Counted from the stretch's first letter, positions 42,300 to 53,109 are shown. The stretch is 64,000 nucleotides of DNA from Sepioteuthis lessoniana (GCA_963585895.1 OY757917.1:104202346-104266345); one strand, 5' to 3'. Program-made: numbers and translations. Notes: a model not told the origin generated them from the letters alone.

Positions 42300-43310
42300 G
42301 TAAAATGGTTGGTTGGTTGATTTTTGGCATATCAAACTTTGTAGGTTATTTAACGCCAAATCTATTTTAAAGCAAATAATCAGTTCTATTTCAAACAATT
42401 CAGTTTAGCATGAGTACACAGTTTAATTGTCAAAAACGTTTCTTTTTCAAGCTATTCAGTTGAGTCAAACATTTTTAATTCAGCTGATTCAGTTTAGTAT
42501 AAGTACAGATTTTGTTTACACACAAAACAGTTCTATATCAAACAAATCAGTTTAGTATAAGTACAGTTTATAGGTAAAAAAACAGTTCCCTTTCAAATAA
42601 TTCAGTTTAGAATAAGCAGGCAGTTTAAATGTAAGTACAGTTTAATTGTCAAAAACATTTCCATTTCAAACTATTCAATTTAGTCAAACAATTCAGTTTA
42701 GCATAAGTATACCGTTAGTTCTATTTAACCCATAGATAGAGCCCTACCGGGGGCTACCATTCCGGGCCAATTGGACCAGGAAGCAATGGCAATAAAGGGG
42801 TGCTTCATATTCCCGAAAGCTCCGGCATCAGATCATTTAGTATCAGAGTCTTACCCCTCTACAGAGGTGCAGTTGGTGTATTCTACAGCTCCAACCGACT
42901 GGGCAATACACAGAATTAATGTCAAAGCAGTTTTCTGTTAGATAATTCAGTTTAGCATAGGTACACAGTTTAGATGTCAAAACAGTTCTATTTTGAGCAA
43001 TTCAGTTTAGCATAAATACGCTGTTTAAATGCAAAAAAAAAACAGTATAGTCTATAAATCACGGTTTACTTCTATTTAACTCATAGATAGGACTCTTATC
43101 AGGCGCTACCACTCGGGGCCAGAGTGGACCTGGGAGCGATGGCAATGAATGGGCATTCTGCATTCCCCAAAGCTCCAGCATTACTGAAATCTCACAATCA
43201 GATTGTTTAGTGTCATATCCAGGACACTCGTTGGGGGGAGGTCTTACCCCTCTGCAGAGAAGAAGTCAGTGTATTCTACACCCCCAGCTGACTGGGCAAA
43301 ATAACCGATA
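42300..43310 (-). repeat. Interspersed repeat, family D, long composite
   Basis: Starts with the terminal block TTGGCATATCAAACTTTGTA. At least eight imperfect ~50-bp units (CAATTCAGTTTAGCATAAGT type) follow at 42380-42720. Then comes a body (ACCATTCCGGGCCAATTGG, CTTACCCCTCTACAGAGGTG), a second minisatellite part at 42920-43060 and a second body (CGCTACCACTCGGGGCCAGA to CCCCAGCTGACTGGGCAAA). Two copies appear joined head to tail, or one was duplicated. Confidence 0.82.
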
Positions 43311-44454
43311 AAAGATGAAGAAAATAACTTTGTTTCAATAAGTTATAAAGAAATCCTAGTGACTATGATATATTTTCTTTGATACAAGAGATTTGGTGAA
43401 AGGATAGAGGACAACACAAGATCCCATTTACACCTTTAGTAAACGTTTAACAGAAAATAGCACTTAAAATATTATGGTAGAATTTCTAAATAGAGGCTGC
43501 GTCGTTTGTTAGTATAATTTTTGTTTGTTTAGATTAAAAAAAGCAAAAACAAAACTAGTTGCTGTAGATTTGGCATTCAAGATTACAATTATAGAATTTT
43601 AAAAAATTGTTTTAATTTTGTAAATCTTGTAGTTCTTCTACATAATCAAAAGATTTTTGTTCTCCTGTTATAAGGGAATTTTTAGATGCAAACTAGTATC
43701 TTCATCTACTGTGGAACCCTATGCTTTTATTGACACTGGAAACATTCTTATTTATTCTCAGGGCCACTTTGAGAATCCCTGTTCTAATTTATCTAGAAAA
43801 TCTCCCCGCACTCCCTTAAAACACCTTCCCTTGATAAATACAAGTTAAACAATCTCTGAGTGTGTATTTTATCAACATGGGACTGCTGAGTGTATCTGTA
43901 CTTTTCAATGTGGTTAGAACGGAAGAATCTCTCATTAAGTTCAACGGTTATAAGATACGGGACCAAGGACCTGCTCTTTCATATCCCGCCGGTGTCGGCT
44001 GTTGGTCAGCAGGCACGTTTCACTTTCTACGATTTCTTTTAATTAACTTCAAACCGAGGCTTGGCTTCATGTTAGCGTTCTGCTCCTGTAAGACAAGTGA
44101 GCTATGAAAATACATGCAAACTTTTCACTGACAAATCAGCCAAAACAAAAATTACATCCATCCTTACGCAGTACGACAAACGTCAGTGAAAACCTCTGGT
44201 GGTATGGAGGGTCTTTAAAAATAGCCAACGGGTTTGCTTAGTAAGGTGAATATGTGTTATATCAATACGTAACCTGGTGCACTATTCTATATAAACTACT
44301 GTCTTGTATTCATGAATTATTCGCGTGTTTACATTGCTGAATTCTCAAAAAAGAATAAAATAAAAGGAAGTAAAGGTTGTTAACCGCTTTCTTCATTTCC
44401 TATGGTAATAACCACAACATCCAAACTGCCTTTTATCAGATATATAAAATTAAA
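43311..44454. other. No gene called
   Basis: Open frames at 43657-43848 and 43862-44107 (60-80 residues) show no known motif. AT-rich. Confidence 0.4.
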
Positions 44455-44700
44455 TGAGGAGGCGCTTTTAGTGCAATGGTTATCGTCGAAATAATAGTTG
44501 AAAATCTGGGCTAGACTGTTCGCATGTCACATAACAGTAATGCACTAGGTAATTGTATGAATCCAGCTACTTTCCTTCAAACTATGGCTAAATAGTAGGG
44601 AAGACGATGCTTCCTTATTTTGCTATGGTAACCTGTTTAGGAGAAGGAAAAATCTGACATTGTGTTACATCATACTCGTTGCAAAGGGATTTGGTAAATA
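44455..44700 (+). repeat. SINE, family B, old copy
   Basis: GTGCAATGGTTATCGTCGAA head, CACATAACAGTAATGCACTA, AAATAGTAGGGAAGACGATG, TTAGGAGAAGGAAAAATCTG and a degraded 3' side. Confidence 0.7.
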
Positions 44701-44814
44701 CGTATTTGATATTCGATTTTACATCAGAACAAACGAATACCTCGTGGTCATCACTCACGTCAGATGTGCCTTTGATCAGGTAAGAAATTACGACAAAGAT
44801 ACTGTTAGAATGAG

Positions 44815-45200
44815 TTAGATTGATTGATTGATTGATTTTTGCGGCATGTCAGCTCGTCTTGGATTATTTCACACCTAGCTGCATATCTACTCTTGTTCAT
44901 TGTGAGATTAAAATGACATTTTTTGCGCCGTCGGGACTTTTTTGCACACGAATACAAAAGATTTTTGAACAGATCATTTTGTCTAATAGATGGGCCCCTA
45001 ACTACAACTCTGGGTTTGAGTAGAACTGTGAATAATGGTATTGTACGGGTAATCCACACTCTCTTATCCTCAGTACCGAAGCCTCACCTACCACCAGATG
45101 CAGTTTAGTGTTATACTCATAGAACCCAGCTTTTAGGGGTGTCTTACCCTACAAGGCATATAGTCAACGTATTCTAATCTCGCCACATCGACAGGGTGGT
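44815..45200 (-). repeat. Family E repeat
   Basis: Four ATTG units, TTTTTGCGGCATGTCAGCTC, and further on CACCAGATGCAGTTTAGTGT, TTACCCTACAAGGC and GTATTCTAATCTCGCCACAT. Same order as at 8300-8680. Confidence 0.7.
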
Positions 45201-45399
45201 TTCTGATTTATGTTTTGCAGAGAAAAATCCTGCTGTGCCAAATAAAACTCATTAATTTCATGTGAGTAAAATAAACAGAAATGAAGGAACCTTTGTCTTT
45301 ATCCTCAATGCCAGAAAATCGAAGAATATATATTGGAATAGAATACTATTTTGCAAGAGAGGTTTTCATTGGCCAGATCAAATTTGAAGAAATGATCAG

Positions 45400-45612
45400 T
45401 TTCACGAACATTGGGGTAGTGACTAAGGCTCTGGAATGCAACATTATGTTAGGTTTCGCATTGATACCCTTAGGAAAGGCATGAACCCTCTTATCTACTG
45501 CCAACTATGGATTAAGTAGTACCACTACTGTTTTTCTATAAGGATGACGTTTGTATTAAATAAGCCACGAATGTTAATATGCCATTAAACAAAGTAACCA
45601 AACCAAATGTTC
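45400..45612 (+). repeat. SINE, family C
   Basis: TTGATACCCTTAGGAAAGGC, CTATGGATTAAGTAGTACCA and ATTAAATAAGCCACGAATGT, ending TTAATATGCCATTAAACAAA. The head is degraded. Confidence 0.75.
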
Positions 45613-45894
45613 TCAAGCATGGATAATTTCATTATATCTGCGAATGGCGTAACATTTATGCCGGGGGGGGTTGGCCTACTCCTGTAATTCAGCTACTTGG
45701 AGGCTTGTTCGGGTGGACGATTTGAGAGTGGTATCAATGGTCTTCTCTCCTGTGTATCGATCAGGTGTCTGCACAAATCCTGACCCCGAGAGAACTTGAA
45801 CTAACTATATTGAGAAAGGACAGGCGATTCGGTCCATGGTGGGAACAAAGCGGACGAAAGACCCCGTGTTGGGCAGTTGTTAGATCGCACCTGT

Positions 45895-46130
45895 GAATAG
45901 TGGCTATAACATTAACCATCAAAAGAAATAGAATCGGTGATCTGGGTTCAAATTCTGGACGAGGAAATTCGTCGATTCATATCTTCTTATCCAGCTATAG
46001 ATAAATAGAGGGGCAGCAGCCTGTTTATTTTAGGTTTGATTTTGATTCGGCAACCAGTCCGGAGAACGGAACACATTGAATTCAAACCAGCTCTACTCCG
46101 CTTAAAAATGATTTTCTGTCTCATCCTATA
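45895..46130 (+). repeat. SINE, family B, old copy
   Basis: ATCTGGGTTCAAATTCTGGA (B box), TTATCCAGCTATAGATAAAT, GAATTCAAACCAGCTCTACT and a TGTCTCATCCTATACTCG end. It runs directly into the next SINE. Confidence 0.7.
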
Positions 46131-46362
46131 CTCGTTGTGTAATGGTTAAAGCGATGGATTGCAGAATCGTAGTAAGCTAGTTCGTACTCCAGTCGCGCTA
46201 TTACGTTCACTTTCGGGCAAATACCCTTGGGAAAGGTATGGACCCCCTTATCCTCCCATCTATGGGTAAAATAGTACCACTACTGTTCTTCTAGGAGAAT
46301 AGCTTTGGCGTTAAATAACCTATAAATGTTGATATGCCATTAAACAAAGAAACCAAAGTGCG
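46131..46362 (+). repeat. SINE, family C, well preserved
   Basis: The head GTGTAATGGTTAAAGCGATG and AGTTCGTACTCCAGTCGCGC; the body ACCCTTGGGAAAGGTATGGA and GTACCACTACTGTTCTTCTA; the end GGCGTTAAATAACCTATAAA, TGTTGATATGCCATTAAACA. Adjoins the family B copy without a gap. Confidence 0.9.
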
Positions 46363-46945
46363 CTGGATGAGTAGGTTAAATACATACATAGCTTCAATGA
46401 CTAGTTAAAACAAATAATGGTCTAAAAACAAAAATATTTAATCACAAAATCTCTTTTAAGTTTAACTGACATAGATTTTTAAAAAATCTCTAGAAACTGA
46501 AAAGTTACAGTAATCATAAGCTACTACGCTCAAGTTTTAACCACTTTCGCTCCGTTGACAGGTACAACGCCATCCTCATCTCGAAGAAATTGGGTTCGGT
46601 AAAATATATGTATAAACAGTTCAATCTTTAAGACGAGGAACTGAAATATCGTCCTTTAATCTGCAGAGAAAAGTATGGCACAGTAATATGTTTTCTTTTA
46701 ATAGTAAAATAAGTTTTGTAATTGCAGAATACTCAATAGCTGTGAAAAGTTGTGTTTTAAAGCGACTTAAAAGATGAAATTAGATACACTTTATATTAAA
46801 TGCTTATATTAAATCCAGGACATCAAAATGGAACAACTATTTATCAAAAGATGAAGTCAGGAGTAAACCACAAATTTCCACGTGTCATCCATCAATTGTA
46901 GTCAGTACTTCCGTTCTTTAGAGGCATCTAATGAGATTATAATAA
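46363..46945. other. No gene seen
   Basis: AT-rich unassigned DNA. Confidence 0.4.
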
Positions 46946-46949
46946 GTAA

Positions 46950-47205
46950 GAAGTAAGGTTGGCGACCATATTCGAGGGCGATTGGAAGGTTCCCGTTTTA
47001 ATAGCTACTACACCGAAGTGTAGGGGAGGGCGCTACTCCGTTTCCTGGATTGCTCCATTTTAATCTTGATACGTACCTTATAATCATGAGTGTTAAGCAA
47101 GGCGGCATCAAGAACCATTTTTTGAATCTTTGGTGTGACTCGACCTTGGATTGAACCTCGGTCTACTGGCGAACATTCGAACCACTAGGCCAATAAGCCA
47201 GAACC
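46950..47205 (-). repeat. tRNA-headed SINE, family A
   Basis: A reversed full-length copy: AAGTAAGGTTGGCGACCATA, CACCGAAGTGTAGGGGAGGG, TGAGTGTTAAGCAAGGCGGC, and a B box GGATTGAACCTCGG with a GAACCACTAGGCCAATAAGCC head end. Confidence 0.9.
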
Positions 47206-47214
47206 ACAAATCAA

Positions 47215-47475
47215 ATTATAATGGTTATCGTTGTAATCAGCGTCAATAGTTCAAGTTCTTGACGAAGATTTTTGTGTCTCACTTTGGCCTAATGCTTTTT
47301 GGACAGGCATGGATCCATCTGTTCTGTCCCAGCTACGTTTAAATAGGAGGGAAAATTAAGTTCATTATTCTTGTTAAGATAATCAGTCTTGGAAAAGGAA
47401 AACTATGAATTCAAACCAGCTCTCGTCTGTTCAAAATTTGACCTTGAGTCACATCCTGCCTGTGGCGAAGAGTAA
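47215..47475 (+). repeat. SINE, family B, old copy
   Basis: ATAATGGTTATCGTTGTAAT, AGTTCAAGTTCTTGACGAAG, ATGAATTCAAACCAGCTCTC and TTGACCTTGAGTCACATCCT, in family order. Confidence 0.72.
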
Positions 47476-47509
47476 TGATTAATATATTCATTGTTACTTC
47501 CATTAATAA

Positions 47510-47725
47510 GACTAATTAGTTGTTTGTGTTTCACTTTGCACTAATGCCCTGGGTAAAGACATAGATCCATCACTTCTTGCCTGAGCTATAAGTACATAAA
47601 GCAGACTGGGTAATTTAGCCTTAGTAAGACAACAAATCTAGGACCCCCCCAAATAAAACTCTGAATTCAAATCAGGCGTAATCCGCTAGAAAATTGACCA
47701 TCCAACCCGTTTGTGTAGGGTTTGG
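47510..47725 (+). repeat. SINE, family B, partial old copy
   Basis: GTTTCACTTTGCACTAATGC, TATAAGTACATAAAGCAGAC, CTCTGAATTCAAATCAGGCG and a degraded end. The head is missing. Confidence 0.6.
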
Positions 47726-48496
47726 GTCATTACATACCCAATAACCGATTCATCAAAAAGACGAACGAAGACTGGAGAAAAAGAGGAGGATCCCAAATTA
47801 GCCGGTCACAGATAGTGTAAAGAGATCCATGACTAGTTAATAGAAAGTGAAGGACCGTACACAGTCGAGCGTCTTGAGTGCTTCATAATTGTGTGTGATT
47901 CAGAAGCAAACAATTTTACGGAGATATTCCAGAAAATCCCTAACTAAAAATTGAACAAATCCTTAGTGTCATTAATGGAGAGCTAACTCCATTATTCAGA
48001 TGTTTAATTTCTAAAAAAAAATCAAAACCAGAATCTAATATAAATTTTTTTAAGTTAGTCAAGACCTCATCAATGATTGTGGTAAAAAAATCAGTTGTTG
48101 AAGAAAAGGACATGATCGATTGCAAGTTTAGACTGATTAGGAATAATTAGTTGGTAGAAGATATCATCTCAGAACATTCAGTGAAATGCTTATAGCCTTA
48201 CTAAGTTTACTGAATGAAGGATTCAGTTTGAAATTCCGATAATATTACCGAATACGACAGACACCTGAAAAAGACGGAAATACATCATGACCGAAACGAT
48301 ATTTCTCTTATAATCAAGTTAAGAACGAAAGGTCGAGTATATTAATGCATGATAAGGATATTTCACATCTAGAAAATTCAGAAAAAAAGCTCTAAAACAT
48401 AATGATTTGTACGAAAGGACTATTCAAATAACTCATTTAATCGGATATATCACGGTTCAAAACATTTCAAAAACACGATTTTGATTCAACACATCT
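47726..48496. other. No gene seen
   Basis: AT-rich. A short minus-strand frame at 47940-48125 has no known motif. Confidence 0.4.
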
Positions 48497-48600
48497 CTAG
48501 GATTGATTGGATAATTGAATGATTTTAACGGCACTTTATCCCGTAAAGGATTATTGTAAGACAAAAGGTAAGGGAACTGCGTTCATTGTACGTTCGTATT
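48497..48600 (-). repeat. Family E repeat, terminal part
   Basis: GATTGATTGGATAATTGAAT followed by GATTTTAACGGCACTTTATC and AAGGGAACTGCGTTCATTGT. Confidence 0.6.
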
Positions 48601-48718
48601 TATATTTTTGGTTACTTGTTTCTTAACATATATTTATGCAAGACCCTATTGAATACGGGTAATTTTAAAACGGAAACTAAGTGTGTCCTATTAAATCAAA
48701 CAAGTTTAAAAGAGAAAA

Positions 48719-48721
48719 TTC

Positions 48722-48802
<81 letters not shown>
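48719..48802. repeat. Compound (CT)n-(TA)n microsatellite
   Basis: About 19 CT units followed by about 22 TA units, then a TGTG-rich patch to about 48870. Confidence 0.96.
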
Positions 48803-48806
<4 letters not shown>

Positions 48807-48874
48807 GAGGTATGTCTGTATGTGTGTTTATGTGTGTGCGTATTTATGTGTGTGAATGTATGTGTACGTATTCC

Positions 48875-49370
48875 TAATGGTAATTCCGTTATCTAATATT
48901 GAGATTTTTACTTTTAAACATTCTAAATAAATAATAATTTTATCTAGCCTACATTAGTGCCAACACTTTCACAAACGTTCATGTCAGATGTCAAAATAAA
49001 ACTTTCAGAAAGTCGACAGAAGATGGAACTCATCAGTGATATTCAAATATAAATTATTTTTAATATGTAAATATATGTAAATATGTTATATATTTTTCTA
49101 TTGTTTTACTTTTCTAAACAAATAATTTTATAGAAATTTATATGAGTTCGTGTTCCTTTTCATTTGTAATAAGTAGTAAATAAATGATTCAAAATGATAA
49201 TTTATCTGATTTCATTACCGTTTCTTCGTGATATATTTAATACATCATAAAAATTGTAATCAAAACTATCAACATTATAGAATAACAAAAATATTTTGTT
49301 GAACGATCTTCAGTGTTTATTGGTGTAAGGCTTTTATCATATAATCTTGTTCAGTTGTTTGGGCGTGAGT
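48875..49370. other. No gene seen
   Basis: Very AT-rich unassigned DNA. Confidence 0.4.
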
Positions 49371-49374
49371 TATT

Positions 49375-49630
49375 TATCGTTTATTGAGCAGGAATAGTAT
49401 GACAAAGCTGAGAGCTGATCCCTCTCCATGTCTGCTTTGAAATTAGAGTTTTGGGTTGTCATACCAAGATTAAAGAGTCCTGTCTGAACTACGATTTACC
49501 AATAGATGGAAGTAGAATAGTTATATAAACACCTTTCGCAACAGTACTTTTTGAAATACAGTCAACCTTGTTCAGGTGTCAGAATCCAATTTTTATGACG
49601 ATAACGGTTTCACCATGAATAGATCATGAG
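49375..49630 (-). repeat. SINE, family B, old copy
   Basis: GTCATACCAAGATTAAAGAG, ACGATTTACCAATAGATGGA, GAAATACAGTCAACCTTGTT and TGACGATAACGGTTTCACCA, in reversed family order. Confidence 0.65.
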
Positions 49631-49659
49631 TGCATTTGAGCAATGTAAACTCTTTTAGC

Positions 49660-49662
<3 letters not shown>

Positions 49663-49706
<44 letters not shown>
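49663..49706. repeat. (TA)n microsatellite
   Basis: A pure TA tract. Confidence 0.95.
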
Positions 49707-49713
<7 letters not shown>

Positions 49714-50035
49714 ACTATGGCAGCAAGTCATTTTTTAAGCATGTTCTATTGAAGACCCTAGAGTATTTTATTTTTAGGATATTTAAGTTAAGACTGTCTT
49801 TTAATTGGAATCATTTTGAGATGAGGCTTCTTAATCTGAGAATTAATTTTTTATTTATTGCGGACTTTTTGCCCTCATCTTGTTAGTTTTTTTGTGTTGT
49901 TTCTTCTTTCACTGCGTTTCGGCCAAATTTCACCTCTGGCCTTCTTCAGGTGATTTACCGCGACCTCGGATAGGAATGCTGAGTCTTGTAATTACTGCTT
50001 TCCGTAGTTGTTGTCTATCGTACCACGTTTTGTGC

Positions 50036-50303
50036 CCGTAGTGTAGTCGTTATCGCCGTAGGAAATGAACACGGCGATACGACTTCAAATCCTGGACGAT
50101 ACTGATTACATTTCACATAGCACTAATACCCTTGGGAAAGGTATGAATCCAATTATTCTCCCTCCAGCAGGACAGACTAGGTTCTTCAGCCTTGGTTAGG
50201 CAACTAGTCTAGGAGAAGGAAAAACTCTGAATTCAAACCTGTTAAACTCCGCTTAAAAATTGACCTTGTGTCATATCCTGCCCGAGCGGAGGGGCTGGTA
50301 AAT
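50036..50303 (+). repeat. SINE, family B, within the inverted-repeat spacer
   Basis: AGTGTAGTCGTTATCGCCGT head, GACTTCAAATCCTGGACGAT, ACCCTTGGGAAAGGTATGAA, CTAGTCTAGGAGAAGGAAAA and CCCGAGCGGAGGGGCTGGTA. A small internal gap removes the GTAAATAGTAG part. Confidence 0.9.
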
Positions 50304-50317
50304 AGTATCTTCTGACA

Positions 50318-50372
50318 ATGCTCACCTGGAACCGTAGAGACTCAACGCCTCTATCCGCTGCGCCACGGGCCC
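50318..50372 (-). repeat. tRNA-like sequence (SINE head)
   Basis: Reversed it reads GTGGCGCAGCGGATAGAGGC and TGAGTCTCTACGGTTCCAGG, close to tRNA A-box and B-box regions. It has no complete cloverleaf that I can fold by eye and adjoins the inverted-repeat arm, so it is probably the head of a SINE or of the foldback element and not a tRNA gene. Confidence 0.55.
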
Positions 50373-50512
50373 CTTCGGTCACGGTAAATCACCTGAAGAA
50401 GGCCAGAGTTGAAATTTGGCCGAAACGGAGTGAAAGAAGAAACAACACACACACACAAAAAAAAATTACCAAGATGAGGACAAAAATCCGCAATAAATAA
50501 AAAATTAATTCT

Positions 50513-51477
50513 TAAGTTAAGACATTCAAGTCTTCTTAATTTCCTAAAGTCTTATCGAGGTGGGGAAGAAAGAGTCCCATACTAGCCCATGCACTTTTGA
50601 TCATTTTTCTGGTTATCTTCATATTTGATTGCTTGTTGATGTGAGATTTATTCGGAATGTTTTTCTTAATAATATATAGTTGACTCATGCTATTTCGAGG
50701 AGTGCTTGTATTAGTTATTGAATGTTATTAATATGTTAATACCTGTATTGAATGCTATTTTGTCAATTTTATTTTTTTAAATTTTTATGCTTATTGCTTT
50801 TTGTATTAATGATTTTGTATTATCGGAGGATTTGTGTCTGTCAGTGTCTTTGTTATGCTGAATTATCAGATATTGTTTTATGGCACTTATATATGGGAAA
50901 TGATATGTAAGGTGACGAGATTGTATTGTTGTAATATGGCCAACGTAGTTATAAATTTGTATATTATTTTCCGATAGAAAATCTTGAAATGAACGTGTAA
51001 ATTTCTTCTCTACCTCGGAAAATTATAAGATTTGAACATCTTCACTAAAAGATCCTAAAAATATCTTCAGCAGAACATGCTTAAATCTATCTATCAATAA
51101 AGAGCATCAAACAGCATCAGGAATAGATAAGGGAACCCTTAATGATATTATAATGAAATTATTTGGGTAGAGAACACTGAACTACAGAGAGACACTTGCT
51201 CTGCTTGTAAAACCATTGATGCAATATGATGTTTTATATCACATCAATTTGATGAGTGATTTTTTTTATCAAGTAATATTATCAGTACAATTTCTATGTA
51301 TTTTTGTTTACAATGAATGATTGTTTTGTCTAGTCTCCAAAATATAAGTTTATGCGTATTTAAGAAAAAAATATTCGTGTAATCTTTTGTGCTAAAAGAA
51401 AAAAGAAATTCTTTCTTCATTTAATTTTATAAATAAAATTGGAAAATATCTGCAAATAATCAAAATTTAGTTAATCT
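50513..51477. other. No gene seen
   Basis: About 1 kb of AT-rich DNA, unassigned. Confidence 0.45.
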
Positions 51478-51790
51478 CATGTCACGCTGCTAGCACGAAT
51501 CTCCTTGGCCCTCTCTTGCCACCCGTCTCTATCGTCCATCGCTCCCGGCAGGTCTTCCAGTACAGAGCTGTTGTATATAGGTTCTTGCTGGTCGTCCCAC
51601 CTTTGCTCGTTCATATGAAGGGGTCGACAAGAGTACATTGCTAATGAGTTCATCTTTACTTCTCCACCAGTGTTCTGCATGTCTAGTTTGCTTAACTTGG
51701 ATAGTTTTCGTGATGAGTGGTAGGTGGCTGTATAGCTGCTGTTTTGTGGAGTGTTGTCTTCAGGATATTTTTGTTTGGACATTTCACTAT
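51478..51790 (-). pseudogene. RTE-type LINE, 3' end fragment
   Basis: The minus strand ends EDLPGAMDDRDGWQERAKEI then RASSVT, preceded in other frames by the TCTAGTTTGCTTAACTTGGA (RRTRHAGHC) and GTAGGTGGCTGTATAGCTGC (YGHLPP) regions. The usual tail is short or lost. 5'-truncated and frame-shifted. Confidence 0.8.
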
Positions 51791-52096
51791 TAATATTTTC
51801 CGGTGTATTTATTATGTGGTGTCGGTAATGACTAATCATCGGCTGGGAAGGAAAAACCAACCAACCAACCAAACAAACAAACAAACAACAATAACTAGCT
51901 TTTGCGAAAAATACATCGTTGTTTGCCTCTCTCTCCATTCAGTCCCTGTGGCCGTGGAAGCAAGAAGAAATGGACACTGGGCATCACGTGAAGGCTGGCT
52001 TTCTTCGTTCTTTACGTATCTTTGAATAGTTCCTCATCCTCCATTCTCCGTATCCCGGGCACCTAATCAGAAAATGATACCGAATCACGAAACCCG
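51791..52096. other. No gene seen
   Basis: Contains a short (CCAA)n/(CAAA)n patch at 51860-51890. Otherwise unassigned. Confidence 0.4.
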
Positions 52097-52098
52097 TG

Positions 52099-52136
<38 letters not shown>
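52097..52136. repeat. (TA)n microsatellite
   Basis: A TA tract ending next to the Penelope-like relic. Confidence 0.93.
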
Positions 52137-52139
<3 letters not shown>

Positions 52140-52199
52140 CGCGATTTTTTTATTGCATCTTTAAGAACTTTCTCAAATAAACCTAAGAAAGACAACTCC

Positions 52200-52720
52200 A
52201 CTATTTCCATCACCCATTGACCGATCTCTTTATCCACTAACACACATAACAAAGCACTCTACGACAAACTAACCAAATTAAGAATACCAATCAAATAAAA
52301 CACATCACAAACCATTAAAAACCTCACAAATATCTCAAAACCAACCAACAGCAAAACTACTTCTCACGCATGCATATACTCCATCCCATGCAAAGATTGT
52401 AACAAACATTACATCCGCGAAACCCAACGCAACCTCGAAAAAATAATCTACGAACAAAATCGATCAATCAAAAGAAATGACGATCGAAACGGCCTTTTCT
52501 CCCACCTGTTAGAGCTCAAACACACCTTCAATTTTCCCCAAGCAACTGTAATCAAACCCATATATTACAAAAATCCCGCAGAATCTTAGAATCACGAGTC
52601 ATTTCCAAAACAAAACATATAAAACAATGCCCAAGATTTTATCAGATTTCACCATACCTGGCGAAGATCATACTACACGAAAACAATATCAAAACAGAAA
52701 ACGGAGAAAAAAAGGAACAT
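52200..52720 (+). pseudogene. Penelope-like element relic, GIY-YIG endonuclease part
   Basis: One frame reads KALYDKLTKLRIPIK, then after a break NISKPTNSKTTSHACIYSIP, CKDCNKHYIRETQRNLEKII, YEQNRSIKRNDDRNGLFSHL and LELKHTFNFPQATVIKPIYY. This is the layout of the C-terminal GIY-YIG nuclease of Penelope-like retroelements: a (G)(I/V)Y-x-IPC start, a CxxC pair, a YI(G)ET block, an RxLxxR helix and an (N/D)xxxHxxELxHxFNF segment. Several conserved positions differ and stops are present, so it is decayed. The reverse transcriptase that precedes this domain in the family is not found. Confidence 0.7.
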
Positions 52721-53034
52721 TTTCTCCACTCTGGACCACCATACTATTGAGGATACTTTCCTTATCACTTTGTTTTTCTCGCTTTTCGCTCTGTTCCCAC
52801 CTAGACATCCCTTTATATGTAATGTCTGTTACATCACATTATAGTCGATGTCTTCGATGAAATCCCCTCTCCCCTCCATGTTTTTTCCCATTTTCCTGTC
52901 TGCCCACTAAAATTATTTCCACTTTCAAACGATCAAAAATCACAAATGAAACCAGATACTTTTGACTCTAAATCATCTCTTTCTTCCTGCTACACATTAA
53001 TCCTCTCCATCGTAATGTCATGTTCCTCATTTGC

Positions 53035-53035
<1 letters not shown>
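52721..53035. other. No gene seen
   Basis: Possible 3' continuation of the Penelope-like relic, without recognisable coding. Confidence 0.35.

Positions 53036-53109
<74 letters not shown>
53036..53109. repeat. Compound (CA)n-(TA)n microsatellite
   Basis: About 15 CA units passing through GTG into about 20 TA units. Confidence 0.96.

Larger units (their letters stand above)
49841..50512. repeat. Inverted repeat, arms about 120-130 bp, with a SINE in the loop
   Basis: The left arm at 49841-49960 (AATTAATTTTTTATTTATTG, GTTTCTTCTTTCACTGCGTT, TCGGCCAAATTTCACC, GGCCTTCTTCAGGTGATTTA) is matched by the complement at 50382-50512 (TAAATCACCTGAAGAAGGCC, GAAATTTGGCCGAAACGGAG, TGAAAGAAGAAACAACAC, CGCAATAAATAAAAAATTAA). 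The 420-bp spacer holds a family B SINE and, beside the right arm, a tRNA-like sequence. Each arm, read toward its outer end, has CTGAAGA, a GGCCA/TGGCC stem and GAAAC, the arrangement of a hammerhead ribozyme core. Confidence 0.88.

Noticed and set aside
42380-42720. CRISPR-like array (regular ~50-bp repeats)
   Set aside because: The units are diverged and contiguous, without unique spacers, and lie within a dispersed eukaryotic repeat. The DNA is eukaryotic.
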